From contig JACYFD010000005.1 of assembly GCA_014803435.1 (NCBI GenBank), forward strand, positions 310,001-374,000: a stretch of 64,000 bases of DNA. Reading direction: 5' to 3'. The DNA comes from Cellulosimicrobium terreum. GTDB lineage: Bacteria > Actinomycetota > Actinomycetes > Actinomycetales > Cellulomonadaceae. Numbering within the stretch: position 1 is the stretch's first letter; the number at the start of each line of letters is the position of its first letter. Positions 32,156-40,677 of the stretch are shown one piece after another. A model generated the notes under the pieces. The model was not told where the DNA came from. It did no database searches and saw only the letters and a list, made by a program, of their open reading frames with translations. Position numbers and translations under genes: made by a program.

Positions 32156-33967
32156 TCACCCCGCGGCGGCCGCCGGGAGGTTTCCGGGCTCCCCCTTCGC
32201 AGCGGGCTCGGAGTCGACGCCGGCCTCCTTGCGCTGCTCGGGCGTGATCGGCGCGGGTGCCTGGGTGAGCGGGTCGTAGCCCCCGCCCGACTTGGGGAAC
32301 GCGATGACGTCGCGGATCGAGTCCGACTGCGTGAGCAGCGCGACGATGCGGTCCCAGCCGAACGCGATGCCGCCGTGCGGCGGGGCGCCGAACTTGAACG
32401 CGTCGAGGAGGAAGCCGAACTTCTCCTGCGCCTCGGCCGGACCGATGCCCATGACGTCGAACACGCGCTCCTGCACGTCGCGGCGGTGGATACGGATCGA
32501 GCCGCCGCCGATCTCGTTGCCGTTGCACACGATGTCGTAGGCGTAGGCGAGCGCGTCGCCCGGGTTCTGCTCGAACGTGTCGATCCAGTCCGGCGTCGGC
32601 GAGGTGAACGCGTGGTGCACCGCGGTCCAGGCCGAGCTGCCGAGCGCCACGTCGCCCTCGTCGGCGGCCTCCCCCGTCGGCTTGAACAGGGGTGCGTCGA
32701 CGACCCAGACGAACGCCCAGGCGTCCTCGTCGATGGCCCCGGTCCGCTTCGCGATCTCCTGGCGCGCGGCGCCGAGCAGCGCGCGCGAGTCGTTCGTCCT
32801 GCCCGCAGCGAAGAACACCGCGTCGCCCGGCTGCGCGCCGGTCGCGGCGGCGAGGCCGTCGCGCTCGGCGTCGGACAGGTTCTTCGCGACCGGCCCGGCG
32901 AGCGTGCCGTCCTCCTGGAAGGTCACGTACGCGAGGCCGCGGGCGCCGCGCTGCTTGGCCCACTCCTGCCATGCGTCGAACTGGCGGCGCGGCTGCGAGG
33001 CCCCGCCTGCCATGACGACCGCGCCCACGTACTCCGCCTGGAACACGCGGAACGGGGTGTCGGAGAAGTAGTCCGTGAGCTCGACGAGCGGGTTGGCGAA
33101 CCGCAGGTCCGGCTTGTCCGAGCCGTACAGGCGCATCGCGTCGTGGAACGTCATGCGCGGGATCGGCGTCGGGATCGTGTACCCGATGAGCTCCCACAGC
33201 GACACGAGGATCTTCTCGGCGAGCGCGATGACGTCGTCCTGCTCGACGAAGCTCATCTCGACGTCGAGCTGTGTGAACTCGGGCTGGCGGTCGGCGCGGA
33301 AGTCCTCGTCGCGGTAGCAGCGCGCGATCTGGTAGTAGCGCTCCATGCCGCCGACCATGAGGAGCTGCTTGAACAGCTGGGGCGACTGGGGCAGCGCGTA
33401 CCAGGACCCGGGTGCGAGGCGGGCGGGCACGAGGAAGTCGCGGGCGCCCTCGGGGGTCGAGCGCGTGAGGGTCGGGGTCTCGATCTCGACGAAGTCCTGC
33501 TCGTCGAGCACGCGGCGCGCGGCCTGGTTGACCTTCGCGCGCAGGCGCAGCGCGTGGGCGGGCGCGGGGCGACGCAGGTCGAGGTAGCGGTGCTTGAGCC
33601 GCGCCTCCTCGCCGATCGTGTCGGTGTCCGCGAGCGCCGTCGAGACCTGGAAGGGCAGCGCCTCGGACGTGTTGAGGACGACGACGTCGCTCGCGAGGAC
33701 CTCGATCTGGCCCGTCGGCAGGTTCGGGTTCTCGTTGCCGTCCGGCCGGCGTGAGACCTCGCCCGTCACCTGGAGGACGAACTCGTTGCGCAGCGGGTGC
33801 GCGACGGCCTCGTCGCGGATGACGACCTGCGCGATCCCGGACGCGTCGCGCAGGTCGATGAAGGCCACTCCCCCGTGGTCGCGGCGCCGGTCGACCCAGC
33901 CCGTGAGGGTGACGGTCTGACCGGTGTGCTCGGCCCGCAGTGAGCCGGCCGTGTGGGTGCGGAGCAC
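32156..33967 (-). CDS. aspS: Aspartyl-tRNA synthetase (bacterial type, probably non-discriminating)
   Basis: 603 residues, full length, with N-terminal anticodon-binding OB domain, class II catalytic domain ([30 protein letters not shown]) and the bacterial GAD insertion domain in the middle. His31 in [10 protein letters not shown] is the residue associated with non-discriminating AspRS that also charges tRNA-Asn; this fits actinobacteria that use GatCAB. The GTG start has GGAAGG 11 nt upstream. A TAGACT -10 box is at 34033-34028. Confidence 0.95.
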   Translation of the reverse strand: MLRTHTAGSLRAEHTGQTVTLTGWVDRRRDHGGVAFIDLRDASGIAQVVIRDEAVAHPLRNEFVLQVTGEVSRRPDGNENPNLPTGQIEVLASDVVVLNTSEALPFQVSTALADTDTIGEEARLKHRYLDLRRPAPAHALRLRAKVNQAARRVLDEQDFVEIETPTLTRSTPEGARDFLVPARLAPGSWYALPQSPQLFKQLLMVGGMERYYQIARCYRDEDFRADRQPEFTQLDVEMSFVEQDDVIALAEKILVSLWELIGYTIPTPIPRMTFHDAMRLYGSDKPDLRFANPLVELTDYFSDTPFRVFQAEYVGAVVMAGGASQPRRQFDAWQEWAKQRGARGLAYVTFQEDGTLAGPVAKNLSDAERDGLAAATGAQPGDAVFFAAGRTNDSRALLGAARQEIAKRTGAIDEDAWAFVWVVDAPLFKPTGEAADEGDVALGSSAWTAVHHAFTSPTPDWIDTFEQNPGDALAYAYDIVCNGNEIGGGSIRIHRRDVQERVFDVMGIGPAEAQEKFGFLLDAFKFGAPPHGGIAFGWDRIVALLTQSDSIRDVIAFPKSGGGYDPLTQAPAPITPEQRKEAGVDSEPAAKGEPGNLPAAAAG

Positions 33968-34027
33968 GGGGAGGTTCCTTCCATGAGGTGTGGGGGGCGA
34001 CGCTCCCGATGGGTGCGCGTCCGCACG

Positions 34028-34033
34028 AGTCTA
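34028..34033 (-). promoter_or_regulatory. Candidate aspS -10 box
   Basis: TAGACT on the minus strand, with TCAACC at 17 nt as a weak -35; the leader would be about 55 nt. On the plus strand TAGTGT at 34063-34068 may serve the divergent sigma factor gene. Neither is proven. Confidence 0.45.
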
Positions 34034-34168
34034 GTGGTCGGTCCGAGCGAGGTTGAGCCGAATAGTGTTGTCGCCGCCACGGTCGTCCGTCTCCTGCCCG
34101 GGGGGCACCTGTCTGGTGGCAGGGCGCCGTCAGGGGGTGTCACACACGCGAGGACGAGGGAGAGGCAC

Positions 34169-36115
34169 ATGGCACCGAGCACTCGAGGGACCCCGGACGT
34201 CCCGGTGGACGTGGTGGTCGCCGCCCGGGCGGGCGACGCCGAGGCGCTGGACCGGTTGGTGGCACAGTCGCTGCCGCTCGTCTACAACGTCGTCGGGCGG
34301 GCGCTCGACGGGCACCCCGACACGGACGACGTGGTGCAGGAGTCGGTGCTGCGCGTCGTGCGGGGCATCGGTTCCCTGGAGCAGGAGCAGTCGTTCCGGT
34401 CGTGGATGCTCGCGATCACGGTGCGCCAGGTGCGCGACTGGATGCGTCACCGCCGGGTCGAGCGCGCGCACCTGACGGGGCTCGCGGCGGCGGAGCTGAC
34501 GCCGGACCCGGCTGCGGACTTCGTGACGGCCACGGTGGACCAGCTCTTCCTGGACGGCGAGCGGCGCCGGCTCGCGGAGGCGACGCGCTGGCTGGACCCG
34601 CAGGACCGTGACGTGCTGGCGCTGTGGTGGCTCGAGGCGAGCGGCGGGCTGACGCGTGTCGAGCTGGCGCGGTCGCTCGGTGTCGACCGTCGGCACGCCG
34701 CGGTGCGCGTGCAGCGGATGCGCGAACGGTTGGCCACGGGACTCGCGATCGTCGCGGCCCTCGAGTCCGCTCCCCGGTGTCCGGGGCTCGTCGACGCGGC
34801 ACGCCGCTGGGACGGCATCCCTGCCCCCCTGTGGCGCAAGCGCCTGTCCCGCCATGTGCGCGGTTGCGCGTCATGCTCCCGGACGCTGGACGGCGGCGCG
34901 GACGCCGAGCGGCTGCTCGCCGGGCTGCCTCTGCTCGTCCCGCCGGGCAGCCTCGCGGGGCTCCTCGGGGGGTCCGACGTCACACCGGGGAGCGGCCCGA
35001 CGTCGGTGGAGCACGTCGACCTGGTGCCGCGCGGCGGGGCCGGGGCGGTCGAAGCCTCGCGCGGTCGGCCCGGTCGGTCCTGGTGGGCGCGTCCGCGTCT
35101 CGCGACGTCCGTCGTCGCGGGGGTCGTGGCAGTGGTCGTCGGTGTCGTCGTCTCGTCGTCGTTCCTGGGCGCGCCCGGCGCGACGCCGGTCGGACCGGCG
35201 TCGGCCGCGGCCGACGCACGCGTGCCCGCTCCGGTCGCCGTCACCCCCACGGGCGACGCCGAGACCGCCGAGCACGCCGTCGTCGGGGTGGTGCCGGCCG
35301 CGCCGGAGGGGACCTCGACGACGGACGACGACGGCACGGCCGTGGACGGGCCCGCGCCCGCGGTCCAGTCCGGGGCCGCGCCGTCGGGCAGGAAGGGCGC
35401 CGCGGTGTGGGAGTTCGCCGACGCGGCGCCCGCGCTGACCGCCTCGGACGCCGCCTGGTACTACACCTGGGACACCGACCCGGGGCCCGGCGCCGCGTCG
35501 GGCGTCGAGTTCGTCCCGATGATCTGGGGGCGTGACGACGTGACCGACGAGAACCTCGCCCGCGCCGCGGGCGAGGGCGATCACCTCCTGGGGTTCAACG
35601 AGCCGGACCTCGCGGGCCAGGCGGAGATGAGCGTCGAGGAGGCGCTCGACCTGTGGCCCCGGCTCGAGTCCACGGGGCAGGCGCTGGGCAGTCCCGCGGT
35701 CGCCTGGGGAGGGGACCATGCCGACGGCTGGCTCGACCGGTTCATGCGGGGCGCCGAGCAGCACGACCGCCGCGTCGACTTCGTCACGCTGCACTGGTAT
35801 GGCGGCGACTTCGACGCGCAGCGCGCGACGGCCCAGCTGCGTGACTACCTCGAGGCCGTCCATGCCCGCTACGACAAGCCGGTCTGGCTCACCGAGTTCG
35901 CCCTGATCGACTTCTCCGACGGCGTCCGGCACGCGAGCGACGCCGAGCAGGCGGCGTTCCTCACCGAGGCGACCCGGATGCTCGCCGACCTCGACTACGT
36001 GCAGCGGTACGCCTGGTTCGGTCTGCCGGCCGAGCAGGACGTGCAGGGGACGGGGCTGTACCTGCCAGGACCGGTCGCGACACCCGTCGGGCGCGCGTTC
36101 GAGGCCGCCCCCTGA
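34169..36115 (+). CDS. Transmembrane ECF sigma factor fused to an extracellular GH128-like glycoside hydrolase domain
   Basis: 648 residues, one open frame. Sigma region 2 at about 14-95 (DTDDVVQESVLRVVRG, RSWMLAITVRQVRDWMRHRR) and region 4 at about 128-190 (LDPQDRDVLALWWLEASG, TRVELARSLGVDRRHAAVRV). Next a zinc-finger-like HxxxCxxC (His229, Cys233, Cys236) as in ZAS anti-sigma domains, one membrane helix at about 311-331, a Pro/Ala/Thr-rich linker (336-408), and from about 409 a glycosyl-hydrolase catalytic-core domain with GFNEPD (Glu478) and WLTEFAL (Glu576) as expected acid/base and nucleophile. So one protein joins a sensor outside to a sigma factor inside. ECF groups with fused extracellular sugar-binding domains exist, but a retained hydrolase is unusual. 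ATG 34169 has a GAGGGAGAGG purine tract upstream. No separate anti-sigma gene is adjacent. Confidence 0.88.
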   Translation: MAPSTRGTPDVPVDVVVAARAGDAEALDRLVAQSLPLVYNVVGRALDGHPDTDDVVQESVLRVVRGIGSLEQEQSFRSWMLAITVRQVRDWMRHRRVERAHLTGLAAAELTPDPAADFVTATVDQLFLDGERRRLAEATRWLDPQDRDVLALWWLEASGGLTRVELARSLGVDRRHAAVRVQRMRERLATGLAIVAALESAPRCPGLVDAARRWDGIPAPLWRKRLSRHVRGCASCSRTLDGGADAERLLAGLPLLVPPGSLAGLLGGSDVTPGSGPTSVEHVDLVPRGGAGAVEASRGRPGRSWWARPRLATSVVAGVVAVVVGVVVSSSFLGAPGATPVGPASAAADARVPAPVAVTPTGDAETAEHAVVGVVPAAPEGTSTTDDDGTAVDGPAPAVQSGAAPSGRKGAAVWEFADAAPALTASDAAWYYTWDTDPGPGAASGVEFVPMIWGRDDVTDENLARAAGEGDHLLGFNEPDLAGQAEMSVEEALDLWPRLESTGQALGSPAVAWGGDHADGWLDRFMRGAEQHDRRVDFVTLHWYGGDFDAQRATAQLRDYLEAVHARYDKPVWLTEFALIDFSDGVRHASDAEQAAFLTEATRMLADLDYVQRYAWFGLPAEQDVQGTGLYLPGPVATPVGRAFEAAP

Positions 36116-36164
36116 CCGGGTCGCGCGAGCGGCGACGGGGACGTGCAGGGGACAGTGACGGCGA

Positions 36165-36170
36165 TAGGGT
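36165..36170 (+). promoter_or_regulatory. Candidate -10 box for the PPOX gene
   Basis: TAGGGT lies 37 nt before the GTG at 36208; AGAGGAGG (36195-36202) is the ribosome site, so this transcript would have a leader. Confidence 0.4.
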
Positions 36171-36207
36171 CGGCGTGTACCCGTCCCGTCCGGCAGAGGA
36201 GGCACCC

Positions 36208-36675
36208 GTGGCCCGCACCGTCGCCACCAACCGCAGGGTCGAGCGCGACGAGCTCGACGAGTTCCTGCGCTCGCGTCACGACGGCATACTCGTCACGACG
36301 CGCGCCGACGGCACGCCTCAGCTCAGCCCGGTGTCCTACGGGATCGACGCCGCCGGGCGGGTCGTCGTCTCGACCTACCCGGAGCGGGCGAAGGTGACCA
36401 ACCTGCGCCGCAACGCGCAGGCGTCGCTGCTCTCGCTGGGCGAGAGGTTCTCCGACGCGTGGGTCCAGGTCGACGGCACCGCCGAGGTGATCGACCTGCC
36501 CGAGGCCGTCGAACCCCTCGTCGAGTACTTCCGGTCCATCTCCGGCGAGCACCCCGACTGGGAGGAGTACCGTGCCGCGATGGTCGCGCAGGGCAAGGCG
36601 CTCGTGCGGGTCACGATCGACCGGTGGGGTCCGATCGCGACCGGCGGGTTCCCCGCGCGCCTCGCGGACGCCTGA
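36208..36675 (+). CDS. PPOX-class flavin/F420-dependent oxidoreductase (TIGR03618-like)
   Basis: 155 residues of split-barrel fold. The N-terminal LRSRHDGILVTTRADGTPQLSPVSYGID and YPERAKVTNLRRNAQASLL match the pyridoxamine-phosphate-oxidase-like proteins that use FMN or F420 in actinobacteria. Substrate unknown. The GTG at 36208 has a good AGAGGAGG ribosome site 5 nt before it. Convergent or independent of its neighbours; no operon evidence. Confidence 0.82.
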   Translation: MARTVATNRRVERDELDEFLRSRHDGILVTTRADGTPQLSPVSYGIDAAGRVVVSTYPERAKVTNLRRNAQASLLSLGERFSDAWVQVDGTAEVIDLPEAVEPLVEYFRSISGEHPDWEEYRAAMVAQGKALVRVTIDRWGPIATGGFPARLADA

Positions 36676-36759
36676 CGCGCGCTCGGGGACAGTGGGGTGC
36701 GGTCGTCCGTCCTGGTCCGGGCGACGCCGGTAGCGATCCCCTACGGTTCGGAGCCCGTC

Positions 36760-37086
36760 GTGCCACTCACCCTGTGCGTCCTGCTGTGGTCCCACCCCGG
36801 CCAGTCCGACCTGCTGACCGAGTACGAGTCGCAGGTCCTCGCGCTCGTCCCCCGGCACGGTGGCCGTGTCGTCTCGCGCGTGCGCAACGTCGCCGGTGAG
36901 GCCGCCACCTCCCTCGAACGAGCCGCCGAGCACGCCTGGGAGCCCTGTGAGGTCCAGGTCATCGAGCTGCCCGACGACGACGCCCTCGCCGCGTACATGG
37001 CCGACCCTGAGCGCACGGCACGGCTCGACGTCCGCGACCGCGCGATCGCGCGGACGGAGATCATGCGGGTCGCACCGGTCGGCTGA
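36760..37086 (+). CDS. DUF1330-like small protein
   Basis: 108 residues with a ferredoxin-like (Dabb/EthD-type) pattern: LLTEYESQVLALVPRHGGRVV, then VQVIELPDDDALAAYMADPE. Similar proteins are annotated DUF1330. Function unknown. The GTG at 36760 was chosen from the family-like N terminus PLTLCVLLWSHPGQ; an in-frame ATG-less extension upstream is possible. Confidence 0.6.
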   Translation: MPLTLCVLLWSHPGQSDLLTEYESQVLALVPRHGGRVVSRVRNVAGEAATSLERAAEHAWEPCEVQVIELPDDDALAAYMADPERTARLDVRDRAIARTEIMRVAPVG

Positions 37087-37149
37087 CCAGCCCGTCCTCG
37101 GTTGCGCGCCCCGTCGGGAGGGTGTCACCGTCGACGGTGAGCGCCACCG

Positions 37150-38832
37150 TCAGAACAGGACCTGCTCGACCCCGGCGCCGGCGACGTCGAGCCCGCCGCC
37201 GTCCACCGGCATGCCGGCGAGCGCCCCGCCGCCGGCGTCGTGACCCGCACGCGCGAGGCTGCCCTCGGGGTACGCGCCGTCGACGGGAGGCGTGCCCCGC
37301 GTGCCCGGCGCGCCTTGGCCGAGGCCGCCGAGCTCGCCCCTGCGGAACCGCCCCTCGACGCCGACCGGACCGCGGTGGCCCGACACGGCGAACCCGCGCA
37401 CCTCGAGCATCGGGCGCACACGGTCCCAGAGCCACGAGCGGTACGCCGTGGACGCGTATGTTCCCCGTCCGTAGACGCGCTCGTACCCGGCGACGAGCTG
37501 CGGGTGCTCGCGACCGAGCCAGGTCATGAACCACTCGCGCGTGCCCGGCTTGAGGTGCAGCGGGAGCACCGTCACGCCGGTGGCGCCCGCCTCCTTCACC
37601 GCGTCGAGCAGCTCGGTGAGCGCGCGCGTGGAGTCGGTGAGCCACGGCAGGACGGGCGCGACCATGACGCCGCACGGCAGGCCCGCGTCGCGGACCGCGC
37701 GGATCAGGTCGAGTCGTGCCCGCGGCGTCGGCGTACCGGGCTCGACCGAGGCCTGGAGCTCGGGGTCGAGGAGGGCGAGCGACACGCCGATGCCGACCTC
37801 GACGCGTGACGACGCGCCCGCGAGCAGCGGCAGGTCGCGGCGCAGCAGCGTGCCCTTGGTGAGGATCGAGACGGGGGTCCGCGAATCCGCGAGCGCCTGG
37901 ATGATCCCGGGCATGAGCCGGTAGCGACCCTCCGCCCGCTGGTACGGGTCGGTGTTGGTGCCGAGCGCGACGGGCTCGTGCTCCCACGACCGCTTCGACA
38001 GCTCGGCGCGCAGCACGTCGTCGACGTTGACCTTCACCACGACCTCCCGGTCGAAGTCCTCGCCCACGTCGAGGTCGAGGTACTCGTGCGTAGGGCGGGC
38101 GAAGCAGTTGTGCGAGACGACCCCGTCGGCGACGAAGTCGCGGGTCCCGGTCGTGATGTCGACGAGCTCGACGAGGTCGTCGGCGCCTCCGAGGGCCTCG
38201 AGCGCCTCGACGCGCAGACCGTCTCCTCCGGTGACGGCCTGTCCGACGAGCCTCGCGGTGTCCGCGGCGCCGCCCATGGACACCGCGAGCTCGCGAAGCC
38301 CTCGCCTCCCGGGGCCGACCACCCTGTCGCCGAGCGCGAGATGTGCACGCCGACCCGGGCCCCCGACCACGTGCCGCCAACCGCGCTCGGTGAGGAACCG
38401 GTGGTCCCCGCTCGCGACGATCCGGGTCCCGTCCGCCAGTGTCACGCGGTACGCGCGCTTGCGCGTCTCCCACCGGTCGAGCACGTGCGTGCGGACGTAG
38501 CGGCGGTAGTGACCGTGCGCCTCGGTCCCGATGATCTCGTCGCCGACGCGCAGATCACCGATCGGACAGTGCGTCCCGTCGCCCATCAGGACGGGCGTCG
38601 TCGGCGCAAGGCAGTAGGTGCACGCGTGCGAGCACCCTCGGTACGGGTTGACGGTCCAGCGGAACGGCATGCGCGACATCGCCGGGACCTTGGACAACGC
38701 ACTCTTCGCGGTCACCTCGTGGAAGGTGATGCCCGCGAACTCCGGGGTGCGCACGCTGCGCACGAGACCGACGCGCTCCAACCCCGGGAGCGCGCCGTCG
38801 TCGGCACCGATCGCCTGTCCGTCCCATCTCAT
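37150..38832 (-). CDS. Rv2578c-family radical SAM protein containing an intein
   Basis: 560 residues including the intein (residues 74-242). The extein is a radical SAM protein: Cys67, Cys71 and, after splicing, Cys243 build the CxxxCxxC iron-sulfur motif (GCSHACTY then CFARP), followed by FARPTHEYLDLD, TDPYQRAE and SILTKGTLLRRDLPLL. The family resembles spore photoproduct lyase-like enzymes; M. tuberculosis Rv2578c is a known member of the LexA regulon, though its chemistry is unproven. A Gly/Ala/Pro-rich C-terminal tail of about 70 residues is atypical. ATG 38832 follows a promoter with a LexA box, 6 nt after TCGAAT, so it is probably leaderless. The intein must splice for the cluster to form. 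Confidence 0.92.
   Translation of the reverse strand: MRWDGQAIGADDGALPGLERVGLVRSVRTPEFAGITFHEVTAKSALSKVPAMSRMPFRWTVNPYRGCSHACTYCLAPTTPVLMGDGTHCPIGDLRVGDEIIGTEAHGHYRRYVRTHVLDRWETRKRAYRVTLADGTRIVASGDHRFLTERGWRHVVGGPGRRAHLALGDRVVGPGRRGLRELAVSMGGAADTARLVGQAVTGGDGLRVEALEALGGADDLVELVDITTGTRDFVADGVVSHNCFARPTHEYLDLDVGEDFDREVVVKVNVDDVLRAELSKRSWEHEPVALGTNTDPYQRAEGRYRLMPGIIQALADSRTPVSILTKGTLLRRDLPLLAGASSRVEVGIGVSLALLDPELQASVEPGTPTPRARLDLIRAVRDAGLPCGVMVAPVLPWLTDSTRALTELLDAVKEAGATGVTVLPLHLKPGTREWFMTWLGREHPQLVAGYERVYGRGTYASTAYRSWLWDRVRPMLEVRGFAVSGHRGPVGVEGRFRRGELGGLGQGAPGTRGTPPVDGAYPEGSLARAGHDAGGGALAGMPVDGGGLDVAGAGVEQVLF
38107..38613 (-). other. Mini-intein within the radical SAM gene
   Basis: 169 residues. 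It begins with Cys (CLAPTTPVLMGDGTHCPIGD, block A), has block B ASGDHRFLTERGW (His75-equivalent TxxH position varies), and ends VELVDITTGTRDFVADGVVSHN with the terminal Asn and the next residue Cys (the C-extein nucleophile). About 65 residues between block B and block F show no LAGLIDADG endonuclease motif, so this is a mini-intein with only a remnant. It interrupts codons between Tyr73 and the third cluster cysteine, so the host is inactive until splicing. Confidence 0.9.
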
Positions 38833-38838
38833 CCATCC

Positions 38839-38868
38839 ATTCGAACAGGTGTTCGATCCGGGTGTCAA
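38839..38868 (-). promoter_or_regulatory. LexA (SOS) box inside the radical SAM promoter
   Basis: TTGACA at 38868-38863, an 18-nt spacer and TCGAAT at 38844-38839 form a strong promoter that ends 6 nt before the ATG. TCGAAC-AGGT-GTTCGA at 38841-38856, a perfect actinobacterial LexA operator, fills the spacer and overlaps the -10 box, so LexA would block transcription and DNA damage would induce it. Confidence 0.9.
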
Positions 38869-38883
38869 GGAGCGGGCGCTCGC

Positions 38884-40677
38884 TCAGCTCCCGTCAGCCC
38901 GTTCGGTGGCTGACAGGACGATCCGGGCCAGCTTCCCGCCCCGCCACTCCACGCCGAGCCGATGCTGGGCGAGGTCGTAGTTGTCCCGTGCCGTCACCAC
39001 GCCGGCGGAGCGGCGTTCCCAGCTGTTGTGCACCCCGACGCCGCGCTCCCGGACATGGTCGGCGACCGACCGCCGATCCCCGCCGAGGTCGAGCCCGGTG
39101 ATCACCCGGTCGGCGCTCGGGCAGAGCGCGACGTCCACGGTGATCTGCTTGACGAGTCCGTCCAGCACGGCGATGTCGACGCCCTCGGGACCCGGGTCCG
39201 GGTCCCCCAGTGCGCTCCGCCGCACGGTCGAGCCCGGGAAGTGCGCGCGCAGCTCCGCATACGCCGCGGAGTGCTCGGCCGCGCCCAGCGCGGCGTACAT
39301 CGCCGCGACGGTGCCGGCCAGCGCCGTCCCCGGGACGACCGGCAGGTCGGTCGACGCCTCGGTCGGGCGAGACTCGGTCGGGCGAGACTCGGTCCTGAGC
39401 GGGGCCGGTCGCGGGTCCCGACCGCCGAGCTCGGCCACGCGGTCCCAGACCCAGTCGGCCATCGACGGCGCGACCGGCTCGTCGGGCTGTCCGGGACGAC
39501 GCCTGACCAACGCCCCGAACGCGACGACGACCAGGTAGGCCCCGGCGTCGTCGGTCATCACCTGCTCCCCCGCCTCGTCCTCTGGCCAGTCCGGGTGCGC
39601 TGCCGGGTCCGCCTCGATCTCGGTGCTCATGGCGACGATCTCGGCGGCGGACATCAGGCGGAACGGCTCTGCCTGCGCCCAAGCGGTACCGGTGCCGGGC
39701 TGCTGGCCGTCGCGCCAGGTCAGCAGGTCCTCCTGGGCCATGGCGCCGATGTGCTCGAGCTCCGCCTCGTCGGTGAACGAGGCTCCGGGTCGGAGCGTGG
39801 CGCGCAGGTCCGCGGGCAGCACGTCGTCCAGGGCTGCCAGTGCGGAGACCAGGTCGATGCCGAGCTCTCGGTCGCGGAGCTGCTGCCAGGTCATCTCGAG
39901 CACCCCGGTGCGACGGACGTCCTCCATGGTGTAGCCCAGGGAGCCCGCGTCCTCGACGACGCGCTGCATCGTCCGGGCGGTACCCAGGAGGTTCCGGAAC
40001 ATGTCCTCGGTGGGATCCTCACGCAGCAGCCGCAGGGCGAGCTGCTCGGCGTCGGCGAAGCGGTACTGGACCAGGTAGGACCACCCGAGCATCAGCGCGA
40101 CCCACGGGCTGGCGGCGTCGGACCGGATGGCCTCCTCGGCCGCGGGGACGAAGCGGTCGGCCGGAGCGAACGTCTCCAGCAGGTAGGCCGCGCGCTTCCC
40201 GAGCGCCGCAGGGAGCTCGTCCTGCGTGGTCCGGGCGCACAGGGCGACGGCCTCGTCGAGCTGGGTCCAGCCGCTCTCGTGCTCCCCGCAGAGCGCCTGG
40301 GCCGAGCCCAGCTCCATCCAGTCGTCCCACTCCTCCTGGTCCTCGCGCAGGACGGTGCGCGCCCACCGCAGCGCCTCGGGATGGTCGTGCTGGGCGAACG
40401 CCAGGTGCCGGACGGCACGAGCCGCGTTGAGGAACTGGGCGTCGCGGCGTCCGGCCACGTCGAGGTAGAGGCGCCGCGCCTCGTCGTGCTCGCCGCAGGC
40501 CTCACGGTGGTGGGCGAGCAGCAGCGACGTGCTGCTCCGCTCCGGTTGGTCAGCGAGCGCCTGCAGCGCCAGCTCGGCGACCCGAGGATGGGTCGGCTGC
40601 GCCGCGAAGAGCTCCCAGGCCAGGTCCAGGTTCCGCTCCGCGGCGTCCTCGGCGGGGCCACCCGTGCGGCGCGTCAC
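38884..40677 (-). CDS. TPR-repeat protein, partner of the adjacent AAA ATPase
   Basis: 597 residues. The first 260 or so residues are TPR-like helices (SSTSLLLAHHREACGEHDEARRLYLDVA, RADAEQLALRLLREDPTEDM). The middle is helical with a DDAGAYLVVVAFGAL strand. A TESRPTESRPTE repeat (residues about 440) comes from a 15-bp tandem repeat. The C-terminal 130 residues are a globular beta-rich domain (GVDIAVLDGLVKQITVDVALCPSAD; VEWRGGKLARIVLSATERAD) that I cannot assign. GTG overlaps the AAA gene stop (GTGA). Function unknown. Confidence 0.72.
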   Translation of the reverse strand: MTRRTGGPAEDAAERNLDLAWELFAAQPTHPRVAELALQALADQPERSSTSLLLAHHREACGEHDEARRLYLDVAGRRDAQFLNAARAVRHLAFAQHDHPEALRWARTVLREDQEEWDDWMELGSAQALCGEHESGWTQLDEAVALCARTTQDELPAALGKRAAYLLETFAPADRFVPAAEEAIRSDAASPWVALMLGWSYLVQYRFADAEQLALRLLREDPTEDMFRNLLGTARTMQRVVEDAGSLGYTMEDVRRTGVLEMTWQQLRDRELGIDLVSALAALDDVLPADLRATLRPGASFTDEAELEHIGAMAQEDLLTWRDGQQPGTGTAWAQAEPFRLMSAAEIVAMSTEIEADPAAHPDWPEDEAGEQVMTDDAGAYLVVVAFGALVRRRPGQPDEPVAPSMADWVWDRVAELGGRDPRPAPLRTESRPTESRPTEASTDLPVVPGTALAGTVAAMYAALGAAEHSAAYAELRAHFPGSTVRRSALGDPDPGPEGVDIAVLDGLVKQITVDVALCPSADRVITGLDLGGDRRSVADHVRERGVGVHNSWERRSAGVVTARDNYDLAQHRLGVEWRGGKLARIVLSATERADGS

